From the NCBI RefSeq assembly GCF_027580225.2, contig NC_073346.2, positions 9,760,001-9,824,000 on the forward strand: a stretch of DNA of 64,000 nt, given 5' to 3'. How positions within the stretch are numbered: the first letter of the stretch is position 1; the number at the start of each line of letters is the position of its first letter. Shown in pieces: positions 1 through 10,876 of this stretch. The notes below the pieces were generated by a model, which did not search any database, was not told the DNA's origin, and was given only the letters and a program-made list of their open reading frames with translations. The stretch comes from Misgurnus anguillicaudatus. Its lineage: Eukaryota; Chordata; Actinopteri; Cypriniformes; Cobitidae. The position numbers and the translations under genes were made by a program.

Positions 1-2849
1 GATAAATGCAAAGGATTCCAAGCAGTATTTCATCCTGTTTTATAGGAACGTCACAAACAAATCCAAGAAATATACTGTAACCATTAAGAATAAGAAAGCA
101 GAAATTTACGTTTATCGAGGGGAACTTTCAGGATGACACAGAAAAGCAAAAAAGAGGTCAAAGTTTGTCATTAAACAGACTATTTTCTTAGTCTGAAGTC
201 TTGTCTAAGTAGGCATATATAGCCTATTTATTGTTATATTGAGAGTACGTTTTGCATGTCTGGCGCAAGCATAAAAAAGGAATGCATTTTGGAATGAACA
301 GTTCAGGTTCTGTAGGCCAGCTAGTCAGTGAGAGCTGTGCAGTAAAAGTAAACCTCACTTGCCAACCTCAAGAACTGCTTTAGCGATAGACGACACAACT
401 CATGGCCTTCTGACTCATGCCGAAATGGAGTATTTTGAATCTTGCTCAGGGTATTTCAACAGTTACAAGTAATAGCTTAATACCTTGAACAATCAATATG
501 AGCCTGTGGTTCATAATTGATTTTCATAAATAAAAATATTTGAAAAAAACATCTCCCCCTCTGACTTTTTTCACAAATCGCACCCTGACTATACCTGATA
601 TGAAGTCATTTTGAGGAGTTGGTTTTCAATGGTTATTGTTTCAATGAGATGAAATAGTCACAATAATTTGGAGAAGTTCAAACGACTCCTGCAGCCACGA
701 TGTTTGTAGCCAGCTGTTAAATAAGCAAGGGATCTGTAATGGTATAAGCAGCGATCCCATGAGAATCATTTGGTGCAATTATTACTCTGCATGGTCGTAC
801 TACAACATCCAAGTCTTTGCTCATTTATATAGCAGGTGCGCTCAGTAAAACACTGCTCTCATAGACGCGTAGTCCTAAACAAATTTAATGGTGGTTTCAT
901 AAATATCAGAAAGAGGTCTTCCACAGCTTTTCTAACAACACTACATGCATTTAAATATTGAGCCTCAAATCAATTTATTGTACAAACGATGCAGGACATT
1001 TTTATGTTTTGGCCCGTATCTCGCGTATCACAGGACAATTTGCAACTTAAGCTTAACTGAATCAATACCAAAAGTGATGGCTTTAATTTTCAGCCTGGAC
1101 TATAATAGACTTTTGCGTTTTACTAGACTGAGTTATTGTATGAAATGCTTATAAAAATGGGCAGGGTTTGTGACACTATATAAACTCGAGGCAGAAAAAT
1201 AAGAACAAAGAAATAATTTCAATGCCCTCTGGAGACTACTGGATGTAATTCTGTCATACTTTCTATTATGGATCTTACGTGACCTAGAAACGTTCGCATC
1301 AAAATGAGGATTGTTACAGTGCGTCTTTTGCAGCATCATCACAATACGAGCAACTTTTACCTTTCCGGCAATTAAAATTCAAATTCCTCTTTCAAAAAGA
1401 TTGAGTGGGTGAAAATCTGACGTTCTTCGTAAGAATCAGTTTTTGGTCTTTACACAGTGGGAGATAAACAGCTTGAAATCGCTTTGACAGCGCATGTTAC
1501 TCTATCACATACCACAGGGGATTTTAATTTCAACCTGTGAAATTGTAATTGCTTCTCTTGCCAGCAGTGGAGGATTGTGGGTAACAGACATTTTGTAAAA
1601 ATCTGTCAGCGTTGCCCTATATGATTTTCCCATCTCTCTCTAAGCCTTATCTGTCAGTCTCTTTGCTTGAACAGTTTGTGTATTCCCTTCCAAGTCTCTC
1701 CTCTCATTTTCTGTGTGTGTGTGTATGAGCCGTAGTGTAGAGTTGACACTAAATTAATTGGAGCTGTCAGGGGACTGTTTCAGCGCAGAAGCGCAGAGCG
1801 AAATAAGATGAATATCTCTTCGGGGTATGTTTCAATTTCCACTTCTTCTCGTCTTTATTTGTTGCGTGGTACTTTTTGTCTTTCTCCTCCTCTCGCTGTG
1901 AGGACGCGTCATATATGATTTTAATAGTGCTTCATATGTAGGACCCCCCGCGTAAAGACCTGTCAACACGCTTGGCACCAAGAGAGAAAACTCAAGGAAA
2001 AAAAAAGGGTTGAACGGTATCTAATTAACACTGATGATAATGATGAAGAGCGTGTCCCAGAGAGATCTGCTGAAGATCAGGATAATGTTTACAGTACTGT
2101 CAGCAGCACACGCTGTCCTCTGAGGAACCAGACTGAGGTTCAAAATAACATCTAGTACATGACATCACCTGCTAACACATGCAGTATAACAGTGATGCTT
2201 TTGTTGTTAAGAAACTCACTGTTTGGTCAGGGATGTATCAGGGTCATTCTACAGAAAAGGTGAAACTTGGGTGATGGAAATTTGTTTAAATGAACTTCTT
2301 TCAACATACCCAAAACTTCTATAATAGCATTAATTAACTTGTCAAATCTATGAATCTGCAAAACGGGGAGCTTAATCTATGTTTAACTTTTTAATACATT
2401 TTAATAAAGAATCCATGACGCTGTATCTTCAATACCTGACAAAATGAGAATATAATAATAGATAATGAATATGATAAAACTTATAAACTTAAACATTTTT
2501 CCATCTTGTTTTGTTTTTATGCTTTTATGTTGGTCAGTTAATGAAATAGTGCTAAGGAAGAGTGTACTGTGGTGTTTTTATTGCTGTGTTACTCCATCAC
2601 TAAACGTATATTTGTATTAATAAGTACAAATTGTTCCACTTTGTTTTAATTGCCTAAAATGGTAAAAATTATTGAAAAGATAATTTTAATTTTTAAATTG
2701 TCAGACACTTTTGATTTTAAATACATTATTTATTACATTAAAATACATTATAATTAAATGTATTGGTGTTGTTTATTTTAGTAAATATATTATTAATTGT
2801 AATTTATTATAATAAATGTATTATGATACATTTTAATAATGTATAATCC
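1..2849. other. downstream flank of cdkal1, no gene seen
   Basis: No exon-like or conserved coding stretch was found on either strand. Short ORFs here have no recognisable domain. Bases 1490-1830 are of higher complexity (several ATTA cores, a run of GTGTG) and look less repetitive than the rest. 2290-2849 is very AT-rich with many TTAATA and AATTAT words. Confidence 0.6.
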
Positions 2850-3340
2850 ATCCGTGTTATAGTCACAGAAAATTGTATCACTTTATCCGTGTCCATGTCA
2901 CAGAATTCAGCTTTTTTGCATGCTTTTCCGTGTCACTCCCACGGATTTCTCGTGTCATTTTATGTATTGTTTTTTCATAGTTTTTTCCTATTTTTAAATC
3001 ATTGCCGCTTGGGGTTGTGGTTAGATTTGGGTTTGGATGTACATTATTGGTTTCTACATGTTTTTCTTCCGCTTTCTTAAAACTATTCTCGCCTGGAGTT
3101 GGGGTTAGAGTTGGGGTTTGGTCTAAAAATGTAACAGAAAGTGATTCTAACCCCAACTCCAAGCGACAATGGTAAGAAAAGAAAAAAGAGAAAAACCATG
3201 AGAAAACAATATAAAATGACACAAGAAATCCGTCGGAGTGACACGAAAAAGACATCAGTGCTCCTGACACGGAAAAAAGCTGAATTTTGTGACATGGACA
3301 CAGATAAAGTGATCAAATTTTCCGTGACTATAACACGGAT
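2850..3340. mobile_element. palindromic (foldback) DNA element, 491 bp
   Basis: The left end ATCCGTGTTATAGTCAC (2850) is the reverse complement of the right end at 3324-3340. The arms pair over about 200 bases each, with phrases such as 'cacagaattcagct' against 'agctgaattttgtg' mirrored. The centre is G-rich on the plus strand (GGGGTT words). No transposase is present, and the ORFs inside are by-products of the palindrome. It looks like a miniature inverted-repeat element. The family name and target duplication could not be fixed. Confidence 0.8.
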
Positions 3341-3626
3341 TTTTGTAAGATCAGGTTGCGTACAATACATTGTTTATTTTATTATTGTTGTTTAATTACT
3401 GATTTTTATTAGAATTTATTTGACTAAAAACCTTTATTCTTTATTTACTTTGTTTCAAAATGTCCTACTTAGCCTAAAAATATCAATACAGCTTCATAGA
3501 AGAGTGCTATTGTAAATCTAAAAAAAGTTTAGTTATTTTTGGATCAAATGTGGACAAACACAGCCGTTGGGTTTAAATTATATATGGGTATTTTCTGGGT
3601 TGCTTTAACCTAGAAAGTAACCTACA

Positions 3627-3805
3627 CTGTCAGAATAAATGGTCCAAAATGGTCCCAAGCCATCATTGGGGCAGAACCTTTTTAAAAGGTCCTAATATGC
3701 ACCACTTGGGTACAGAGTTCTGTATACATTTGGTATCAATATGCACCTTTGAGGTACTAATATGAACCCTTTATGTGCAAAGACTTAAAAAAAAAAAAAA
3801 AGTGT
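3627..3805. mobile_element. CACTG-type miniature element, diverged copy
   Basis: Begins ACACTGTCAGAATAAATGG and ends in an A-run followed by AGTGT. The middle has repeated 'aatatgcacc'/'ggtac' words (TATGCACC, GGTATCAATATG, GGTACTAATATG). A second diverged copy with the same words is at 42356-42519. Confidence 0.6.
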
Positions 3806-5235
3806 AGTTTGTCCATATTTTACCCAACTATTTATCAGAGGAAGCATACCATTACAATTTTTAAAAATACAGATTTCTTTAAATTTGCGTGCATTGCAGT
3901 TTGACGTATTGCCATCAAAGACTGAAAAGCAACATCTGTGAACATTACTGAAGAGGTTATTTTTTGATCTTTTCTTCTGGGTTCATGCACAAGCACCAGG
4001 CTGAATACACTTCACAGGACAGCATCCTCATCGCATCCTAAAGCTAAATTGCTCATTCGTCTCTTGATTACAAGCAAAACAGTTTGGTAAATTAAACAAA
4101 GGCTATGCAGACAAAGGTAATTAGCTGAACCCAGAATAACCATCGCTCAGAATTCACATTCTTTCCTCCATTATGCCCGAGTAACATCATTATGCCACTT
4201 CAAATAGTGTAACTTATCTTCAATTAGTCCAAGTTGTGGGTCATTAGGGCAGATTTAGACGCAGGGCTGAGTGCTGCGGGGTTGTATGTCACCGGTAATT
4301 AGACGGCTCACTTTCACAGTGGATAAACAGGCTTGTGGTCTCAGGCTTGGCTGATTAGATCATGACATACTGTCCTGTACCGTGCTGTGTCTCTCTGGTA
4401 CTTAGTAAGATCGAGTGCTGGCTCACCTGCCTGTACTGTATGCGTGCATGAGAGGATGACACAGCTAACGGTTTCTGAAACTGACATGCGCTGCTGCGGG
4501 AAGTGATGGTTTGTGTGGTTTCCTAATTTTTGTATTCATTTCAATATGGTGCAAGGATGAAGTAGAGAAATGCATTGAATGTTTCAAGGCAGTTTTACAG
4601 TAGTATTTACAAAAAAATCTCCCTTAGACTGTAAACCTATTTATGTATCCGTGATTGTTTTCCACAAACACCTGCTAATGGTAAATCATCCTGCTGTGAT
4701 GAGACTCTTTGATAAGACTGGCAAGCAGCGAGTTAAATCGTGTTGTTTTGAAGCGCTCGTGTCAAAGGTCCTTGTGCTCAGAGAAAGTCCGAGTGATGGA
4801 AACTATTTTCCTACTGTCATCACTAAATGTGCAAACAGGGAAAGAGAGAGATTATAAACACTTCAGGTCAGAGAGTCTGATTAAACCGCATCCATTCACA
4901 GGTCAGTGCGTTTAAAATGACACGAAACAACACCCATTAATAGAGCTTGATTGAAGTTTCAGTGCCAAAGTGGAGGCATTTACTATTGACAGATGCACAC
5001 TTATAATCAAAAAGGGCCTTTGTTGATTCTGCCATTCAGATTAAAGGTGATTTTTTATTATAAGTGCAAAACACACAACATACGATTAAACAGAACACAA
5101 AACAAAACAAAACAAAGCAGCAATTGTGATGATTATATTGTTATTAAGAAATTATAATGAGCAAAAAGCTAATCCGATAATAATATAGATATTTACATAA
5201 TAATAATAATAATATGTATATTATGTAATAGTACA
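3806..5235. other. intergenic stretch with candidate conserved element
   Basis: No gene seen. Bases about 4110-4390 are high-complexity, non-repetitive DNA with CAATTAG, TAATTAG and CATTATG words, which fits a conserved non-coding element. The remainder has no recognisable feature. Confidence 0.5.
4110..4390. promoter_or_regulatory. candidate conserved non-coding element
   Basis: A unique-looking stretch with homeodomain cores CAATTAG (about 4220) and GGTAATTAGACGG (about 4293), and no repeat-family words. It is proposed as a candidate enhancer from composition and context only. Confidence 0.35.
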
Positions 5236-5640
5236 ATATTCAATTCAATTTTTATTTATATAGCGCTTTTCACAATTGTTAATTGTTGCAACGCAGCTTT
5301 ACATGAGTAGATGTAAAGGAGAACACAGAAAATCAATAGATAATATAAGAAGTAGAATATAACGGCTATGGATAAACCATACAAGCGAGCATATTAATAA
5401 TATAACGTATACAGTAAAGTGCTAAGTTAAGCCAAAGTTGGCTGACTCTCCCTGGGACGAAAAAACCCCCTAGGAGAAACCCCCCCCCCTGGGAAAAACT
5501 CCTAGAAGGACAAAAACCCTTGGGAGAAATTAATATATTTTTATATATAGATACGGTAGGGATAGGAAGCGGGTAAGCGGATTAAACTGGTTCAGCCAGT
5601 GGTCGTTGGTAGCGCATCGGCTAGGCATCACGTTGAAATA
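5236..5640 (+). mobile_element. fish retroelement 3'-tail repeat ('TATATAGCGCTTTT' type)
   Basis: Starts with the very common fish repeat words TTTATTTATATAGCGCTTTT, then GCAGCTTTACATGAG. A block follows with CCTGGGA/CCCTAGGAGAAACC repeats. A shorter copy is at 23296-23385. These tails are shared by several fish LINE/SINE families, and I cannot say which one this is. Confidence 0.65.
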
Positions 5641-5689
5641 ATGATGGTAATAGCACTAAAGTAAATTTTTGACATGACACTTCAAAACA

Positions 5690-6077
5690 TCATTGGTTTT
5701 GTGGTCCAAGGTCACAAATATTCAGTCACAAGTTGCACAGGAATAGCAACAATACATTGTATGTCAAAATTGTTGATTTTTCTTTTATGCCAAAAATCAT
5801 TAGAATATTAGTTCGTAAAGATCACATTTAATGAAGATATATTGTACATTTCCTATTGTAAATATATCAAAAATGTATTTTGAATTTGTAATGTGTGTTG
5901 CCAAGGACTTCAAAATTGAAGCTAATTTTCACAGCACACTTAGATTTTTAAATAGTTGTATCTAAAATAAACCGTGCATCAATGGAAAGCAATTTATTCA
6001 TCTTTTTTAGATGATGTATAACATATCAATAAAAAATAAAATGACCCTTATGGCTGGTGTTGTTGTCCAGGGTCACA
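5690..6077 (+). mobile_element. cyprinid 'GGTCACA' interspersed element
   Basis: Matches a very abundant cyprinid repeat that I recognise by its internal words: ACAATACATTGTATG, TTTTCTTTTATGCCAAAAATCATTAG, ATCAATGGAAAGC and a final 'gtccagggtcaca'. The right end is normal. The left end carries the same terminal sequence in the same rather than inverted orientation (GGTTTTGTGGTCCAAGGTCACA at 5696), which is unusual. Confidence 0.7.
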
Positions 6078-6096
6078 CATAAATGATCACTATACT

Positions 6097-6604
6097 TGAT
6101 AGGAATCGGACGATGAAAGAACCTAAGTGCAGACGTGGATAGACAATACAGGACTTCATTGACGAAACAGGGTAAAAACAGGAAAACAAAACCCACGAGG
6201 GGGTAAAACAAAACAGAGTAAACACCAAACGACACCAAACGACACCAAACGACACCAAACGACACCAAACGACACCAAACGACACCAAACGACACCAAAC
6301 TTCAAGATAATCAAACATAAACTGGACTAGAGCTTCTTTATAAGAAAGTACTCACGGAACAGGAGAAAATGAACCCGTACAAGACACCAAACACAAGGAC
6401 TTTAAATAGGGAAAATTAAATGACACACACCTGAAAAGAATCACAAGTAAGGGATCGGGGAAAAAGTGACGAGACCCGAGAAATGCGTAGTCAGAATAAA
6501 CCAACATTAAAACAACGCATCTCCCACATGAAACATTTTACTGTCAGAACCCTGCCATGATGACTAGATCTAAATACAAACAAGGATCTGGCAGGATCCT
6601 GACA
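6097..6604 (-). mobile_element. solo LTR with 5-bp target duplication
   Basis: A 508-bp segment running TG...CA and flanked by ATACT on both sides (6092-6096 and 6605-6609), the signature of an LTR retroelement reduced to one LTR. It shares the words CCCACGAGGGGGTAAA and a closing CAGGAYC..TGACA with the longer LTRs at 7827 and 9766, so it belongs to a related family. It contains a 10-bp tandem array. By comparison with those LTRs, the transcribed strand is minus. Confidence 0.8.
6221..6300. repeat. 10-bp tandem repeat (GACACCAAAC)n
   Basis: Seven perfect units of GACACCAAAC preceded by one variant unit (AACACCAAAC), inside the solo LTR. On the minus strand it gives open reading frames of the type VSFGVVWCRL, which are repeat translations and not a gene. 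Confidence 0.97.
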
Positions 6605-6609
6605 ATACT

Positions 6610-7535
6610 TAGTCATTTGAATTTTGAAGAATGCGACCTTGAAGCAGCTGTCAATATATTTCTGCTGTGTATATACGACGATGCTCTGTACACTGTAAAA
6701 AAGGTGCCTTACATTTTAAAGTATGAGATGTGCTGTACAAGTCATTTCAACCTCATATCTTTAGCATGGATGAGAGCAAAGTCAATATAAATTTGCTTAG
6801 CATACATAGCCACAGAAAGCAATACTAGACCAGTAAAACATATTTAAAGTTCTTTCTGAATTTACTTTTTATTGGAATGTGTTTAACCAATAATTATTTT
6901 ACTTTCATTTCATCAACTACCGACAACATTCCTGCCAAATTCCCTGAAATGGAAAGAAAATTGAGTAAAAAATTCAGATCTTGAATACTGCAAAGAAAAC
7001 AAGGTCATATTAATTTAAACAACATAATGCTAATTTTTCATAAAGAATTTAAAATGAATATTTGATGGAATATTCCAGGTTTTTAAGCATATTTTATGTG
7101 TTTTGGCATGCTGTTGCATGTCACATCAATCCTGAAGTTTGTTCCTTAAGTTCATTTTTTTATATATTAACATATTTTGATGAGTTGAAGTAATGTAAAA
7201 TAACTTTTGTGACCCTGAATCTGAAAACCCTAAAGTGTTTTTTTTTGTGATTTACTGTTTACTACATAAAATCATCATATATAAAGAACATGCTGTGAAA
7301 ATATAACCTTGATATCTTTAATAGTGACTGAGTAAGGTCATGTCAAAGATTAAAATCAATGTAAAAACAACACTAAGAAAGGATGTGTTGTTAATCTTTA
7401 GCACATTGTTTTGTGTTATGCTATTTAACACATTATGTGTTGATTTTGTGTTCAAATAAATAAAAGTGACAACACAAGATGTGTTGTTCCAATAATAACA
7501 CACAGATGTGTCTAGTGCCTTAACTAGACACAAAA
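6610..7535. other. intergenic, with a cluster of ACACA/TGTGT dyads
   Basis: No gene seen. 7370-7535 holds repeated short mirrored words (TGTGTTGTT, AACACATTATGTGTTG, AACACAAGATGTGTTG, AACACACAGATGTGT), probably a fragment of a miniature element. The rest is AT-rich and featureless. Confidence 0.5.
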
Positions 7536-7757
7536 GGGCGGTTTTCCAGATAGGGATTAGACTAGTCCTAGACTAAAATAAGTGTAAGAACTGTTCAAAC
7601 TGAAAACAACTTGCAACTGTCATATCATAAAATACATCAGTGCCCTTTGTTTTGCCTCAAAATGCACACAAGTAATGTTTTTAGTAAGGCATGTTTGTTA
7701 AAACTAGTTATATTTCCAATTTAAGGTCTAGTCGTAATCTTTCCGGGAAACAACCCC
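7536..7757. mobile_element. miniature element 'A' (GGGCGGTTTTCC / GGGAAACAACCCC ends)
   Basis: Ends are imperfect inverted repeats: GGGCGGTTTTCCAGATAGGG on the left and TTTCCGGGAAACAACCCC on the right. The inside carries TAGACTAGTCCTAGAC and ACATCAGTGCCCTTTGTT. Related copies are at 11208-11360 (partial), 24193-24273 (end only) and 46818-47012. Confidence 0.75.
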
Positions 7758-7826
7758 AAAATGTGTTGTTTTAAAAAGCACATATTTCATTGATAAAAAA
7801 CAACGTTCAGGGTTCTCACACCTTAG

Positions 7827-8550
7827 TGTCACGGTACGTGTAAACCGGATTGTGAAAAATAACAGACGAACCCAAACGCAAGGATGTATAAAAATATAAC
7901 TTAGAATTTATTAAATATAACCAAAACACCCACGAGGGGGTAAACCAAGGAATAACAAAACGTTGTGATGAAACACAAATGGAACATGAGAATCACAGGT
8001 ACAGGTCACAGAAAACATGAACACTGAAATACACAACAACGCACGCACACCACACAGAGAACACAAGGGCATATAAAGACACCACATCAATGGGGAACAG
8101 GTGAACATAATTAATCACTTAAGACATGATTACATAAGGGAGTAGGGTAAAAGTGACAAGACACTGGGAACACGTTACACATACATGATGTGAAACAACA
8201 CGTATTCCCACATAAAACAATGCTGCCCTGGTCCTGCCCTCTGGAAAATAACCAAGGTCAGGCAAGACCATGACAGCCACAAAACACTGGGAACACGTGT
8301 CACACAGATATGATGTGAACACACGTGTTCCCACGTACACACACTGCTGCCCTGACCTTGCCCACAGAACATAGACCTGATCAATACTAAGGTCTGGCAA
8401 GATCACGACAGCAACAAGACACCGGGGACATGTGGCAGCCACACACAGAATGTGATCCCACATGTCCCCACACGGAACATGATACTGCCACGGTCCTGTC
8501 AGATGCACTCAGACCTACATCTAGCACGGATGTTTGACAGGACCATGACA
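7827..8550 (-). repeat. LTR (3' LTR of the minus-strand element)
   Basis: A 724-bp LTR, nearly identical to 9766-10490. On the minus strand it begins TGTCATGGTCC and ends GTACCGTGACA. It contains AATAAA on the minus strand (plus-strand TTTATT near 7909), a plausible poly(A) signal. ORFs here are by-products. Confidence 0.92.
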
Positions 8551-9765
8551 GTACCCCCCACTTAAAAGACGGATACAAGACGTCACAACAAAAACAAACA
8601 AAAACATTAAACACGAGGAACGAAAGACTGCACAACAGAAGACAACCACGACAACATTACCACAAACAACAAAGGTAAACAGACATATGTAACAAAGGGT
8701 TTGGGGTGATTTAACAAAAACAAACCATCATGAAGGGGTGGTGGGGCTATAACAGGGGAAAAAGAATGTCCAGAATGTGGAAACCGAGTCCTAAAATTCT
8801 GCTGAAAAGCAGAGGAATGACATGTCCCGGGTTGCGCAGTTGACTGCGCAGACGGCTGCGCCGGCGGGTGACGTGTCTCCGGCTGCACCGGCGGGTGACG
8901 TGTCTCCGGCTACACCGGCGGGTGACGTGTCTCCGGCTGCACCGGCGGGTGACGTGTCTCCGGCTGCACCGGCGGGTGACGTGTCTCCGGCTGCGCCGGC
9001 GGGTGACGTGTCTCCGGCTGCGCCGGCGGGTGACGTGTCTCCGGCTGCACCGGCGGGTGACGTGTCTCCGGCTGCACCGGCGGGTGACGTGTCTCCGGCT
9101 GCACCGGCGGGTGACGTGTCTCCGGCTGCACCGGCGGGTGACGTGTCTCCGGCTGCACCGGCGGGTGACGTGTCTCCGGCTGCACCGGCGGGTGACGTGT
9201 CTCCGGCTGCACCGGCGGGTGACGTGTCTCCGGCTGCACCGGCGGGTGACGTGTCCCCGGCTGCACCGGCGTGCGACGAGTCCCCGGCTGCACCGGCGTG
9301 CGACGAGTCCCCGGCTGCACCGGCGGGCGACGAGTCTCCGGCTGCACCGGCGTGCGACGAGTCTCCGGCTGCACCGGCGGGCGACGAGTCTCCGGCTGCA
9401 CCGGCGGGCGACGAGTCTCCGGCTGTGCCGGTTGTGGCTGCAGCTCCGACGCCCCCTTTGTCCTCTTCCTCCTCCGTCTGGAGACTGGACGGACCTCTGG
9501 TGCGGGCGTGGTCTCCGATGCCGGAGAGAAGGGAGGCGATCTCTCCAGACTCATCGCCCCAGTCATAATTCCCCTCGGGCTGGATGGAGTCAGGCGAGAT
9601 CCAACAGATCCGGTTGGTAGCCGCCTTGCATTCACTTCTGGTCCGCACACGAGTGGGTCATAGAACTCGTAACCCGACTCGTATGCGGGACGGGAACTCC
9701 TTCCCCGTATCGCCAGGCGGCTACCGGCAAACATCCTCGCTGGGTTCTGTTTGGTGCGTGCGTTA
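8551..9765 (-). mobile_element. internal region of the LTR element, gag-like leader ORF plus minisatellite
   Basis: On the minus strand an ATG at 9734 lies 31 bases after the 5' LTR and opens a frame of 274 codons. It starts MFAGSRLAIRGRSS and then enters a 9-residue repeat (QPETRRPPV, later QPETRHPPV). A second frame, 9648 down to 8791 (285 codons), has an acidic stretch (EEEEDKGG) followed by AGDTSPAGA repeats. No gag zinc knuckle, protease or pol motif is visible in either. The position of the first ORF suggests a gag remnant, but I do not recognise a domain. No clear TGG-type primer-binding site follows the LTR. Confidence 0.6.
8853..9431. repeat. 27-bp minisatellite, about 21 units
   Basis: The unit is GCTGCACCG GCGGGTGAC GTGTCTCCG (27 bp, a whole number of codons, several CpGs). 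There are about 15 units of the GTGACGTGTC type on the left and six units with GCGACGAGTC or TGCGACGAGTC on the right. Because 27 is a multiple of 3 and the unit lacks stops in most frames, long ORFs run through it on both strands. None of these is evidence for a host gene. Confidence 0.97.
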
Positions 9766-10490
9766 TGTCACGGTACGTGTAAACCGGATTGTGAAAAATA
9801 ACAGAAGAACCCAAACGCAAGGATGTATAAAAATATAACTTAGAATTTATTAAATATAACCAAAACACCCACGAGGGGGTAAACCAAGGAATAACAAAAC
9901 GTTGTGATGAAACACAAATGGAACATGAGAATCACTGGTACAGGTCACAGAAAACATGAACACTGAAATACACAACAACACACGCACACCACACAGAGAA
10001 CACAAGGGCATTAAATAGACAGCACATCAATGGGGAACAGGTGAACATAATTAATCACTTAAGACATGATTACATAAGGGAGTAGGGTAAAAGTGACAAG
10101 ACACTGGGAACACGTTACACATACATGATGTGAAACAACACGTATTCCCACATAAAACAATGCTGCCCTGGTCCTGCCCTCTGGAAAATAACCAAGGTCA
10201 GGCAAGACCATGACAGCCACAAAACACTGGGAACACGTGTCACACAGATATGATGTGAACACACGTGTTCCCACGTACACACACTGCTGCCCTGACCTTG
10301 CCCACAGAACATAGACCTGATCAATACTAAGGTCTGGCAAGATCACGACAGCAACAAGACACCGGGAACATGTGGCAGCCACACACAGAATGTGATCCCA
10401 CATGTCCCCACACGGAACATGATACTGCCACGGTCCTGTCAGATGCACTCAGACCTACATCTAGCACGGATGTCTGACAGGACCATGACA
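9766..10490 (-). repeat. LTR (5' LTR of the minus-strand element)
   Basis: A 725-bp LTR, partner of 7827-8550. The largest local difference is at about 10009-10022 (CATTAAATAGACAGC against CATATAAAGACACC in the other LTR). TG...CA ends are intact, followed by CTTAG. Confidence 0.92.
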
Positions 10491-10620
10491 CTTAGTTAAC
10501 TTTAAATTCAAGGACCTTTCAAAGATTTTTCAGGTCCAATACCCTCAAATTCAAGGACTAAATATGGGGACACATTTCAAGTGAGAGCAAGATTACATTG
10601 TGTTACTTTTTAAGATAGAT

Positions 10621-10876
10621 TGTTACAGTTCCCTTTCGAGGGAACTCGCGCTGCGTCACTGCGATGACACTTCAGGACACCTCCAGGGGTAAGTGCGTCT
10701 GAATGTGTATCTCAAATTTAACCAATGGTGAAGCTTAATGACAAAGACAGGGTGATGCCAGAGCCAGGAAGTATATCGTTATCTGAAATATTGCCAAAGA
10801 CGGCATTACAGGGACGCAGGAAGTATGGCAAGGGAGATGCAGCGTCTCGTTCCCTTCTCAGGGAACAACAGTTACA
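10621..10876. mobile_element. short inverted-repeat element with terminal mini-palindromes
   Basis: The left end TGTTACAGTTCCCTTTCGAG pairs imperfectly with the right end (CTCAGGGAACAACAGTTACA). Each end also contains its own small palindrome: GTTCCCTTTCGAGGGAAC on the left and GTTCCCTTCTCAGGGAAC on the right. CTGCGTC and GATGCAGCGTC are mirrored inside. This is a common fish miniature element whose superfamily I cannot fix. Confidence 0.75.

Larger units (their letters stand above)
7827..10490 (-). mobile_element. complete non-autonomous LTR retroelement, 2.66 kb
   Basis: Two direct LTRs (7827-8550 and 9766-10490), both TG...CA, flanked by the 5-bp duplication CTTAG at 7822-7826 and 10491-10495. 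The internal region is only 1.2 kb. A G-rich purine-rich tract abuts the 7827-8550 LTR when read on the minus strand (GTGGGGGGTAC next to TGTCATGG), so the element reads right to left. There is no protease, reverse transcriptase, RNase H or integrase region, so it must have been moved by enzymes from elsewhere. The LTRs differ at roughly nine positions plus one indel by eye, about 1.2%, which indicates a young insertion. Confidence 0.9.

Noticed and set aside
6026..6318. Two overlapping minus-strand ORFs with VSFGVVWCRL repeats
   Set aside because: Translation of the 10-bp tandem repeat in a solo LTR.
8119..8508. 129-codon ORF present twice (also 10059-10448)
   Set aside because: Both copies lie in the two LTRs. 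The duplicates reflect LTR identity and show no protein domain.
8853..9431. Regular repeat array that could look like a CRISPR
   Set aside because: Head-to-tail units with no unique spacers, in a vertebrate retroelement.
8791..9734. Long ORFs of 248-285 codons on both strands with 9-residue repeats, resembling a mucin-like or collagen-like gene
   Set aside because: They are translations of one 27-bp tandem unit inside an LTR element, open in most frames because the unit lacks stops. There is no splice context, domain or signal peptide.
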